This document shows, piece after piece, positions 48,670 through 59,740 of a DNA stretch of 64,000 nucleotides. The DNA is from Rhynchosporium graminicola. Its lineage: Eukaryota > Ascomycota > Leotiomycetes > Helotiales > Ploettnerulaceae. The stretch covers positions 248,001 to 312,000 of the forward strand of contig FJUW01000041.1 of assembly GCA_900074885.1 (NCBI GenBank), read 5' to 3'. Under the pieces are notes generated by a model. That model saw nothing but the letters and a program-made list of their open reading frames with translations, had not been told where the DNA came from and made no database searches. Within the stretch, counting starts at the first letter, position 1. Every line of letters begins with the position of its first letter. A program made the translations under genes and the position numbers.

Positions 48670-49281
48670 ATGGCTGCGCCATTCCGAGTTGTTCTTTGCG
48701 GCAAAACGGCCCAAATAGCAGCAGCAGTGAAAGCCGGTTTACAACCAGAATTCGAAGGTTAGCTTCTATTGTATCTTGGCCATTCTTCCATACTAAATGC
48801 AGCCTCTAGTAATCCACGTCATTCTCTCGACTTCCGCGGGGGTATCAGATCTTCCCAAAATCCTCGTAGGAAAAACACCGTCAACGGCAGATCCTGGGAA
48901 CATTGGCACCCAAAATTATGCTCAAGCACCCCAAGCCATAATTCTTGGAGGTGGGTACGATGATGAAGCAGTGAAAACCATTCGAGCGGCTTGTGAAAGC
49001 GCCAATAAGGGCGACAGAGGCATTCCGTGGCTGAGACCAGATCTCAGCGTCCCTGTTCCACCTCTGGGGTGAGTCGTGTTGGGTTTCTCTTCTTCTGTGC
49101 AAGTAGAAGATGGAGAGAAAGTGCTCCTTTCCGAGGGATCATGAGTAAATACGCAGATTCAATTGCTGATTTATAACATAGACCAAAATATGGCGCAGCG
49201 ATGGTTTCTAGGGTCAAGACAGCTTTGAAAGAGCTAGAAGAAGAAGGAAGAGCTCAGGGAGATGGGGTATATTTCTTCTGA
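48670..49281 (+). CDS. Small conserved fungal protein of unknown function
   Basis: Three exons (48670-48757, 48810-49068, 49182-49281) encode 148 residues; introns are 52 and 113 nt, the first with a TACTAAA branch point. The start ATG is in good context (AAAATGG). The protein begins MAAPFRVVLCGKTAQIAAAV and has a Rossmann-like beta-alpha-beta feel (VVLCGKTAQ…FEVIHVILS). A central AIILGGGYDDEAVKTIRAA is followed by a WLRPDLSVPVPPLGPKYGAA segment, and the terminus is charged (KTALKELEEEG). I recall similar small proteins (same GGGYDD, WLRPD and PPLGPxYG motifs) annotated as hypothetical in many ascomycetes, so the gene is real and conserved, but its role is not known to me. No signal peptide or membrane segment is seen. 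Confidence 0.78.
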
Positions 49282-49881
49282 TTGACTATTGGACACTGTC
49301 AGATACCTAGTATTTGACATCCGCAAGTACAACTATCTCGATTCCTAATCTTCTGCGTGATTTGCTGGATATGTGTCTATTACTCAACAGCCCATGAACC
49401 TAAGATAAATGGTCTTCCCTTTAGCTAACATGCCTTGGAATATCCCTTGGTTACGGAAGCACACTTATCTCATGTCAACAAGCAATGTGGATGAGCCCTA
49501 CCAATCAAGTTTTAATAAGAGCTTGATTCTAAATACTTCAAAGAAACGAGATTTTGCGTTCCTGATTTCAAGGTTGGTTGATAGGCGTGGTTACAGCAAC
49601 ACATATGCCAGTTGATTAATTTAGTTCCTACTGACCCAGTGAATCATTCGATACCTTGCGCGAGCTGCCCAATTCTGCTCGAATCTTAGATTAGAGCAAC
49701 CCTGTTTGATAATATCACTGGAGTCCATGATCCCATAAGTAGTGATATGCAAGCTAGGGGCGGAAAGGAAGCTCGAGAAGTTTGGTTAAAGGAGTATCCG
49801 CAAGCTCGGGAAGATGCTTTGGCTGCAATATATTGTGGCGCATTGGCAAAAACATAAACTCAGATATAACAAACACTAGTT
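49282..49881. other. Convergent 3' interval
   Basis: About 600 bp between the end of the small conserved gene and the end of the broken dioxygenase-like gene. No gene recognised; the 69-codon frame at 49409-49615 has no supporting features. Confidence 0.35.
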
Positions 49882-50833
49882 TCAGTCACATCTCTCCTTA
49901 CCGAATAAATAGCAAAGTCCGATTAAAGACCTGAGATCCCAAAGGCCAGTCCTCTTCACCCACTCATAGAAGATCTCCCGCTGGCCCTGTCTAAGTAGCT
50001 CATCGCCCATAACATAATCTCTGTTCCAGTTCCAGGAGCAGATAATACTTACCAAGGATACCGCCTTGTATGTCATAAGCACAACCATAGCTTGGGCCTT
50101 CAACTTTCTCGATCTTCTTATCGCCGTGTTTAATGTATGTTTGTCCTCCCACCATACCTTCGGCGTGACTGAGCATGACGATGCAAGCATACGGATAGGA
50201 ATCATAGCTGGATACTTGTCAGAACACGTGAGTCGCTATATCTCCACCTGGAATGATTAAAGGCACTTACTGCCAGGGTAGAATACTTGAAATTAATGGA
50301 TCGAAATTTTCCTGCTCTTTCGTGACAGAGTTCCTCACATGCTGTGGCGCCTTTGCTGATCTCTTTCATCTCTTCGATATCGTAGCTGTCAGTTTGCACA
50401 CTGACAAAAGCCTCTTCCATCTGCATAATCGGTATGAGTGGCACTTTCATGTTTTTGGACATGATCTTTAGTGTCTCGGGATGGTTCCAAAGATCATGAA
50501 GAAATTTGGAGTGGCCGCCAGCGTTGCTTAAAATTAGAGCATTGGCTCCCAGTAGAACGGAACAGTTTTCCAGGGTCTCGTCGGAGAACAGGGCGCCTCG
50601 GTAAGCGAGCACACCTTCATGTGAGAGGAAGGGGAATGCGGCTGTTGCTGCAATGGGAGTTGATGTGGAGCGCTGTTCCAGCTGGAGATCGGCGAGAGAG
50701 AATAGATGGGCAGGTGGTGAGTAGTCGAGATGAATCCGAGAAGCCAATTTCAGTCTTCGATGTTGCACTCTGAAGAGTAGGGACTTACCGCCGGGTCAAA
50801 CATTTCAAACTCGTCTGCAGACGTGGGACTCAT
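49882..50833 (-). pseudogene. Broken Fe(II)/2-oxoglutarate dioxygenase-like (clavaminate synthase-like) gene
   Basis: Family resemblance is clear in pieces: LASRIHLDYSPPAHLFSL, ATAAFPFLSHEGVLAYRGAL, NAGGHSKFLHDLWNHPET, then ENFDPLISSILPWH joined by a good 63-nt intron (50208-50270) to YDSYPYACIVMLSHAEGMVG. The HxD iron-binding motif (PWHYD) is present. Damage is multiple. The first intron (GTAAGT…TTCAG after MFDPA, near 50768-50787) is reduced to about 20 nt and leaves the frame broken. An extra A near 50351-50356 shifts frame between EEMKEISK and the ENFDPL part. After the QGG segment (about 50055) the stretch normally carrying the distal iron His and most of the C-terminus is missing; only a tail resembling DELLRQ…FYEW remains. 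This is a dead gene of a family with largely unknown substrates. Confidence 0.72.
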
Positions 50834-52902
50834 AATTGTGAATGAGTCGGCAACCAGCAATTAATCTTTGGCTCAAATTGGCAGGTTTACAAGTCGATAA
50901 AAGAGAAGTTGGGGAAGACAGATGCCAGACTTGAAAAATAGGGCGATATGGAGCTTTAAGTAGTAGAGAAGCCGAGAGGGCCGAAACTATACTGTAGTCT
51001 GTGGCTGATTATTTCTGAAAGTGGGAGCATCGAGTGTTTAGACTTACTAAACGAGAGGGCAACCAAGGGAGCTGGGTTGCTTATCTTGACGTTTTCTTTT
51101 AGCTATCAAGCATCAAACGTTAAATTTTCTTCCAGAACGTCGAAACAGCCTCCTTTTGAACGTGAAGGGAGTATAGAGAATGAAGGCACCATAATATTAG
51201 TGAAATTATTCGAAAATATGAAGCTGTATATTATACTTATCTGCTATTCAAAGGCCGTATCGTTGAAAGATACGGGACCTGATTCCAAAATGACGGACCA
51301 GTAACAATAGACTCCTATTGCGATGTGCAAACATACTATCATCACTACTGTTTTCTCGAAGACACTATTCTCTTGGGCACCATTTCGCTACCAAGAACGA
51401 TATTGATAGACTATCTGTATCTCTTCCTTCGTCCGAAAATGACAAAACGATACAGCTTGAAAAAGGACGGAAGCATCTAAAAACAGCGGGGGAGCGCCCA
51501 TTTAAGGTCAGATGACCAAACAGTCGTACATTCAAGAGACCATGATAGAGTCAAGTGATAGCAGGATGTTTTATCCGCATGCGGATGGTTCATCAAGGAG
51601 GAATTAATTGCCGAGAGGTAGAGGTAGATTATGTTACTTCGATCAAGATTGGGATGTTGGTGTTTTAGCCTGACTTAAGCGAGGGAATTTGAAGGTGTCG
51701 AAAAGACCGTGATCCTTGTCTCAGCGCCGTGTGTGCCACCAGGAAGATAAAATTGTTGGGACCGCCTGTGTGGAAGGAATTTTTAGTGGCACGATGAGTT
51801 GCTGATGAATGCGATGGTCAGAAATGATAGTTTGATAACGAAGGTACATTGAATACAACATGTTGATATTGGTATAAGGATAGGATACGTCTTTGCCATA
51901 CAACCGTCACTCGAAAGCTGTACCTAACTGTAACAGGGATATCTGCTTCTGTCCATTTGTTCGTGCCAATCTCGCCTTCGGTCAATCACACCTGTATCTA
52001 ACATCCCTCTCAGTATGTTCCCCTTCCACTAGACCAGGCCGCTGTACAAGGGGAAGTTCTCTACAGATTTCTCTCGGTTAACTCCTACCCCTATTTCCCG
52101 GTCAACTTGAACATTCGATCAAGTCCGGATATCAGACACCTCGGTGGGAAGCTAGCGTATGGAGTGTTGTTTGGCTCTCAGAAGCTAGTCGCTCGCTTAG
52201 CCTAGGCTCGCTTGCAGGCACGGAAGGGGTTCGTAGTAGATCTCATCCAGCACTACAGCATGTCTACAAAGGGAAAATAGGCTAGTTCGCGAATTCGGCG
52301 CTGTCAATTTGAAGACATTACATCGCGATTTCCAACGGTAAACGAGACCCCTGCAAGACCCCTTCCGTGATGCCTTACCACTACGTGACGACTGAATATT
52401 TCCCGAAGTTTGTATTATGCTCTGGCTTACCAAAGGATCTTGATCGACTGGATCAAGGGTCTGATATGAAGTGAAATTTGAGAAAGCTTAGGTTTAAAGA
52501 ATGCGCGGGTCGAATGGTGTGGAGACGTCAAAACATGTCACTCTGGAATGCCTATGGAGCAAAAGGTTTGGGGGATTTTAGCCGGCTAGAAATTCACGAC
52601 AATTCTATGCATTCAAGCAAACATCTATTAATGCCAGGCGTGCGTCGCACCCAATCGTTTCCCGCATATTTTGGTATCTGCAACGCTAGCGCTTACCGTA
52701 CTGTAACAGGTTAGCCCCATGTTGCGGCTAAGTACAATGTCACAACGCGAAAGAGTAAGAACAATCAAGAAAGAAATTTCTTGGATTATTATCTTGCAAT
52801 TTTCGCTAAATGTGGAAGAAATCATTACACATTGCAATCTGGTCGAAAGGCAAAGCCTTTCCATCACAGCTCCTAGCGCTTGCGACTGCCTTTTGTAATA
52901 CT
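50834..52902. other. Gene-poor spacer between divergent genes
   Basis: It holds the former promoter of the minus-strand dioxygenase-like pseudogene and, at the right, the promoter of the DUF6536 gene. No gene, RNA or strong repeat recognised. Confidence 0.35.
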
Positions 52903-55118
52903 ATGGATGCTATCAGCCTTGAAGATCCCGGAAGCTATCCTCTCCAGCCTTTCAGTACCACGAGTACCTCGGGGACTAGCAAAACACGTGTGTCTGGGGA
53001 TTTCGATACATTCAATGTTGGATCTGCCGGAGAACTTTTACTTCCTCCTTCCGAAGGAATTCTTACACCTCATAGACGTTCACGAGAGCTGTGGATGAGA
53101 TTTTCTGGATGGCGACGTGGAGTATTCTACTGTGCACTGAAGTCCCTGGGAGTGCTTCTCATCAACATTATCTTGTTAATCTGGGCAATGGCGGGACATG
53201 GGGTTGAAGATGGCTATGGACTTCTGCACACCGGCAGTTGTAAACAAGCACAGACAATCAGCACCACCCTTCACGTTTTGATAAACTTATTGAGTACGGT
53301 TCTCCTAGGCGTCAGCAATTACACCATGCAGTGCCTGAACTCGCCCACAAGGGATGATGTTGATCGTGCTCACGCAGAGAAAATGTGGCTTGACATCGGA
53401 ATTGCAAGCTGGCGGAATAGGAAATACATGAGTAGAAAAAAGTTGACGTTGTGGTGGCTTCTCGCAACAAGCTCTGTACCTTTGCTTTTTTTGTTTGTTT
53501 CTGAGATCCTTTATTGAAAGACCTCAAGCTTACCTTCGACAGGTATAACTCGTCTGTGTTCCTTGATGTTGGTGCTCAGGAGTACCAGGCCATTATTACT
53601 GGCGACACTTTTCAGGAGCTTGTGAAGAGAGTGGTAGTGCGGGGGATCACCATTGGGAACGATTCAGAATTCACCAGATTAAGTGCACAAGATTGCATGA
53701 ATGTATACGACCGACCTTTTGTATTTGGTGGTGGAGACGTATTCATCATAGCCGATGAAAATTCCACTAGCTTTGCAGAAGCGACCAAAGTCTGGTCGGG
53801 CGTTGAAGAGTCTCGTCTCATTCAACTTGGAAAATCAATGCAGTGGAAGACGCAAGACTTGAGTATCAACGCTTCCTACACGGATACCGATGAATATGTC
53901 GAAGTCCAGTCCTGCTACGCGAAACTCAGACCTGAGACGTGCAAAGTTAGATTCAGCCGGGTTCTTGTTCTGGTGATAATTATTTGCAACGCCTGCAAAG
54001 CCCTTTGTATGCTTCGCGTAGCATGGGGTTTTGCAGACTCGCCACCTCTTGTCACGCTTGGAGATGCCATTGCTTCCTTCCTTGACAATTCTGATCAAAC
54101 AACGAATGGTCTTTGCCTCGCCTCAAAGGAAGATATGCAGAATGGGGCATGGACTGAATACCAGGGGCCTCAAAGATGGATAGCGAAGGCAGAAACCTAC
54201 AGTTCAGTCGTAAGTATCAAAGTATGGGCGATCATCAACGTTATGTAAGTAATCCGAGCGAGACATAGGAGAGACCTAATCGTGCTTTGTAGTTTCTTGT
54301 TAGCTTGCGCAACATTTCTTTTGATTTCAGTAGTTACTGCCGCGGCAAGCTCTGGCACCGTTTTGGGAACTGGCATTGGATTCAGTGTGTCTTCGAAGAT
54401 GGCTCCTTCGATACTTCCACCGGTCATTGCCAATCCCGGACTTTGGGGAACCTTTCTCAATATTCTTCTGGTCAACACACCACAGTCTTTGACCTCGTGT
54501 TTGAATTTATTCTACAACAATCTCTTTACAAACATGCTTATTGGTGCTAAGTGGAACGCTCTGGCTTATGAACGACAGCCACCGCGAGTTACACATCCAA
54601 GAGGAGAGCAGAAAAGCAGACTTTACCTCAGCATGCCATACAATTATGGAATACCGGTCATGTTCCTTTCTGGAATGTTACACTGGCTAATATCCGAAAG
54701 CTTCTTCCTGGTTCGCATTACCGCTTTGCAGAACGGCAAGACAGTGGAAGAGCATTCAATATCTTCCATGGGCTATTCTGCACTGGCCTTTGCTCTCGCA
54801 TTCACATGCTCCTGTACTATGATACTTTTCCTTGATATGACTGCCAGACGCCGATATGGACCTGGCATTCCGCTCGTGGCGAGCTGCAGTGCCGCAATAA
54901 GTGCAGCATGCCATTTGCCGGAAGGAGACAAAGGGGCATCATTGGAAGCCATACAATGGGGTGTGATTGGAGGAGCGGGGATCTCAGTCGGATCGTGGAG
55001 GAATTCAGATGAATATTTTGGACATTGCGGGTTTAGCAGCAAACTCGTCGCACTACCAATTCCAGGGAGGTGGTATGCTGGGATCATTGGAGAATCGAGA
55101 AAGACAAAACTTGATTGA
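52903..55118 (+). CDS. DUF6536 multi-pass membrane protein
   Basis: Exons 52903-53492, 53543-54244 and 54293-55118 encode 705 residues; introns are 50 and 48 nt and frames close. The N-terminal DUF6536 domain (about residues 65-225) is well marked: FSGWRRGVFYCALKSLGVLL, HVLINLLSTVLLGVSNYTMQ, then LNSPTRDDVDRAHAEKMWLD and SSVPLLFLYNSSVF across intron 1. A soluble segment (about 225-340) is followed by several C-terminal membrane spans (VLVLVIIICNACKALCML, FLLACATFLLISVVTA, the PYNYGIPVMFLSGMLHWLI stretch, and a final small-residue-rich helix). Start: Met at 52903 (MDAISLEDPGSYPLQPF) looks like the family N-terminus; an in-frame ATG at 52810 would add 31 residues. The biochemical role of the family is unknown to me; plasma or internal membrane location is inferred. 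Confidence 0.87.
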
Positions 55119-57189
55119 TTGAGACGAATATGCAAGAGACCTCAAATTCCAAATAAATTGACTGCTTTGTGCAACCGCTTCGGCGCATCGAAGTAGTCAC
55201 ATTTAGCTATACGACGAAGGAGAAATACACGGAGGCGAAGAGTTAAAGAGACAGACCAAGCTTCGAAGGATTAACTTTCAGTCTTAAAGCTTCCCAAGGG
55301 CATAAGGCGAAGAAGGAGATGAGGACAAGAGCCCAAAGGGCTAGTTTCTTCGCGCTAATTCGCCTATACGACTCCTTCCGCGATAATAGGGCTCGAAATC
55401 CTTGCTATACAGGCTTATTAAATGGACTTTCAACTCAGGTCAAGTCAACTAGAGTTTCCTGGGAAAGGGTCTTGAAAACCTTGCGGGTGATGGGTTTAAG
55501 ATTTGTATAGCATAATAATTTGAACATTGGAGCTCGGTAAACAAGTACTGGCGATTTAGATTGCCGCGCAGTGGTGTATGGCATTGCTTTGATAAGTCTG
55601 GCTTAAGTACCTCAAGAGTGTATAAGAATCTTCGAAAATTTGTTTATATCTCATGCTTGGCACGACTCTATGCTCTTTAGGAAGCCCAGGTAGCCCTACC
55701 GCCGGACTATAATGACAATCATTATCATCATCATCATCATCAATTCTCCTTTGTTGACGCCTCATTTTGGTAACATTACAGTAAGCGAGATAGCTATAGC
55801 ATAGGAAATTTCAGATCAACACATCATTATCAATCACAAGTTCCGAATATTACCAGTGCACATACAACTCAAAATGCAGTACCCAAGGTGAGTATATTTT
55901 GCTAATTGACTTTAACCTGTCGCTGAAAAGCCAAATCTTGTTCCAAAAGATGGGTAGACTTTTGTTGTTTTGCCTAGTACGGCAGTTACGTACTTGGACT
56001 AGCTAGACGTAGACTCGGCCGATTCAAGCTACCATATATGCTTCAGATCCATCCTATATTGGGCAGCTTTGGACGTAGGCTAAGGTCATCTGCGGAGTCA
56101 ATACTGAGACTACTTAAGATATTTCACTTAGTACGCGGAGAAATGACAAAGCTAGTGAAATTCGCCTCATGCGCATCGATATACGAGTCTCGTGATAGAT
56201 TCAACTCTCTATCTTGAGGTAGTTGAAGCTCGAGTAAAGCCATCAAAAAGAAATATAACTCCAAACCATCCCTTCCACTACTTTCCTATTCTCCTCTCAA
56301 GACCTAACTATCGCACTGTCCTGCGACCTTGAAGTAAGTGAATCTAGCTATTACTACCTCGCTGAAGACGAACCTACCCACACCCATCTAACGAACTCCG
56401 TCCTGGGCAAAGGAATTACGTACTCAGCAACACACAAAACACCTTGTCTTCCACTCCTGCAAAATTAAGAAAAGTTATAGTGAATATAAAGCACTGGCAG
56501 TAGTATTATCCTATAAGCTTCCGCGATTTTATCATCGAGTTACAGCACTTCCCTGTGTTCAAATCAGCAAATTCTCGATCGCCCACGATGAATTCTTCTA
56601 CCTAGCCTCAGACCCTTTCCGTCACCACTCAGGCGAGAGCTTGGCTAAAACCCGACATCGTGAAATGGTTAAGCAATTTCATGACTTACAAAACATCACT
56701 GATAAATTCGTGAAAGTATTTTATGATTTTTAAGAATCACTTCAAAAAAACGCGAGACAATTTCGTGGCTTTCAAGTATCAAACTAATAAAGCAATAAAG
56801 GAGGGAGTTCCGTGACTAAAAATAAGTTCAAGAAAGCTCCGTTACAATGAGTCTAATGACAATCTAAACTCAAATGATCAGATAGCAACTCTACGTCGGA
56901 CTCCTCAGTGATCTATAAATTTCACAGGTTTATCGGGAACTTCAACTCCGTGTATCTATTGAAAGACGCAAACGCAATGTCATCGAATGACCCTGCGATT
57001 TTGATTATTGCTTTAATGAAAGTCAGAAAAGAACTTCGTGACTTGAGATCGACATCGAGATCGAGAATTCTCTTATCACCACGCAAGAAAATAAAGATCG
57101 CAAGTTAAGTTATGAAATAATTCTGTGAATTTGGAAAGTCGGTCGACGAAAGTCATGCATGAGATTCATGACCTTAGACTCTCATACTG
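55119..57189. other. Gene-poor spacer with trinucleotide tract
   Basis: No gene recognised. A perfect (ATC)n tract of about six units lies at 55724-55743. The stretch 56300-57110 is AT-rich with recurring short words such as TCATGACTT and TCGTGA, but I see no defined element ends. Confidence 0.4.
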
Positions 57190-58401
57190 CTATTCAATCA
57201 TCTCAAACGACAATTTACCACAGACCAGTTGTGCAGCTTTTCGATAGTGGATACTGATACACAAGTCTCCCATATTCTTCATTGTACATTTCTGCTTTAA
57301 CTCCGCAATAGTAATAGGCTTCTCGACATCAGTCGCCCTAGCCAAGCAGTCTTTCATGCCATTTCGCGTCAATAACCACGGAGCCCAAAAGCTATCAAGC
57401 TTTTTGAGATTTTTCAGGAATCGTACGAATTGATGCATAAGATCTGTTACAGCACATCTCTCCCTGCGGCCTGTATACGTGACTTAGTAAACTGAAATTA
57501 TTCTAGGTGTATAACAAGACATGATGAATAGACACGTCTCTAAATAATGTCTAGAGATATTCTTAGGACATTGGAAATGGAACTGTGGGCTTCTTATTAC
57601 GTACCAGGATAACCGTCGCTGACCCAGAGACGAAAGCTGTCGATCCAATAATCGAGCACAAGTCCGATTTCCTCGTCTTTGTTCATTTTGATGATTGCAT
57701 TTCTGAAGATAATGTTCAATGCTGTTTCGTTGTTAGCCTCCGTCGTAGCTACTTGTGCGTCGCGCTCCTCAATAATCGTAACCGCTGCATCCTCCAAGAC
57801 GTTATGCTGCTTGGCTAGGTTTGCACACTCCTTCTTATGCGCCTTGTGGTCCTTTTGTCTGCAATCCTTTCCACAGTACTTGACGGCCTTGCATTGAGGA
57901 CACTTCGAGAAAGCTTTTGTTTTTGGCTCTCTCTTATTGCACTTGTGGCACTGGAAGGGATTGGGCGGAGGAATAGCCATGTTGTCCATGACATTGATCA
58001 GCCTAGAAAATGGATAAATCAGCATCTTCTTATATTTAGACATCAAGAAGTGTCAGGAGCACTCCTGGGGGAAATATAGCACCGCCGAGACACAGGGGAA
58101 AGCGGAGTGGAATGGTTGTTGCTAAAATAACGCACCGTTCAGTCTCCTCCGTCACATCTGGAAGCTGTGTTAATTCCGGTGTTGGAGTCCTCGATTTAGC
58201 TTTCTTCTTTCGCATTGAGCGGAGGCGAGGTGAGCGTCTAGGTGGCGAGCCTTTAACATCCGTGCTTGAACTTTGAGCGGCGTTTCCCTGAAGCGGCGTA
58301 TTATTCTCAGCATTGATAACCTCATTTTCTGGTTCGACTGTGGCCTTCATCTTTCCCTTTCCCTTCCTATCTCTGCTGCCATCCTTGCTTCCAGACGACA
58401 T
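57190..58401 (-). CDS. MYND zinc-finger protein
   Basis: Exons 58401-58136, 58002-57605 and 57470-57190 encode 314 residues; introns are 133 and 134 nt and both restore frame (TEETER to LINVMD; SDGYPG to RRERCAV). The first 88 residues are basic and low-complexity (KGKGKMKA, PRRSPRLRSMRKKKAKSR), with likely nuclear-import clusters. A MYND finger follows at C107-C148: CHKC, CPQC, YCGKDC, DHKAHKKEC, the full C4-C2HC pattern. MYND fingers bind Pro-containing peptides and mediate protein-protein contacts. The remaining 165 residues, with YWIDSFRLWVSDGYPG and a cysteine-containing helical tail, match no domain I recognise, and no SET domain is present. Start chosen at the first ATG of the frame. 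Confidence 0.82.
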
Positions 58402-59740
58402 GCTTGAGAGTAGTTGCAAAAGCGTTTGGTATTTACCCAAAGATGGGTGGGTTTAATGGGATGGTTTTGAGCGCAGGCCAATATGATATGCTAACGGGAC
58501 AAGTAATGTCTAAGAATGCGTTAAGACAAGAAGTGGTTCTATTGTATAGTGAAATTGATGATAGTAAGAGTAAGAAGAGTAAGAAAGTCTGCCGACGAGA
58601 ATATAACAACTGCACTTTGCGAGGAACAAGGGGTTAGGAAAGAGCGTGGTTCTCTTGGGATGGCGGAAGAAAGAACGATGAGCAGATACGTAACCGACCA
58701 GGTAAATCGTTACCCAGGATTGTTACTTAAGCAAAGCAATCACACATTCATTTGACTTAAAAGTCTCACTTTGATAATGTTCCTCGTAACTCTGAAATCG
58801 AGTCATGAGATATTACTTGAAAGTCATATAATTATGTGATGACTTGTCAAGGTAAACAGATCCTCGCTTCACAAGAAATTGATTAGGCTCTTAAACGAGC
58901 GTCGTATTAAATCCATGGGAAAGCTACTCATGAGACAATACTGTGATAATTGTAAGAACGAACAGCCACATTAGAGATAGCATTACGTGAAAGATGCCTT
59001 TCCTGATGGCTGGATTTTGAGTATTTCTTAGACCGTTGGAGCAACTAAGCTTACTCTCAGAAGCGCTTATGCTTCGAGGTCGAATGCTTCCAACCTTATT
59101 AATGAAGGTAAGAGGGGGCAGAGAAGGCAACAGCATGGGAGAAGGCAAGAAGATGCCAGAAGATACTAGGGAAGACGAAAAGTATACCAGAGAATACAGA
59201 CGCTAACAAGCAGCCCAATCTAGCCAAATATCAGGACTTATGTAATTGACGCTGATTGACCCATACGAGATGGAGATAAAGAGTTGACTTGTTATCCCCG
59301 AGAAAGCAAGATGATTTTTCTGCAAAGTCATGGTAGCTTTATCTGGAAATCATTTGGATCAGAGCAAGCGATTGAAGGTAATACTCGTACTAGCAGAAGG
59401 AAGGATTTATCGCGCGCTCTCAAGGCTACAGCAGAGATTGAAGGAGTACCAAACCCGCTCTTCAACTCATTTATTATCTGAAAGAAAGGGAAATGGAAAC
59501 AGAAAACCGGATGCTTGTAAATATCATGCGTTGTTTATGATGATCCCTAGCTTGGCTGAGTGCCTAACATACAAATAATGAATAAATGAGTGCAATCTCA
59601 ATCCATCTCAACCTATTCCGAAACGCCGTGTATGCATGCAAAGCTAAAATGCATTTAATTTCCAGCCAGATACTCCTTACCTCCCATGCTCAATTACCCT
59701 CGAGTTCAGTAAGTTTCAGCACGTTATATGGAGTAGATGT
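58402..59740. other. Intergenic region
   Basis: About 1.3 kb between the start of the MYND gene and the 3' end of the Asi-like gene. Short open frames only; none persuasive. The left part should be the MYND gene promoter. Confidence 0.35.

Noticed and set aside
55556..55765. Minus-strand frame with a run of Asp
   Set aside because: The Asp run is only the translation of the ATC microsatellite at 55724-55743.
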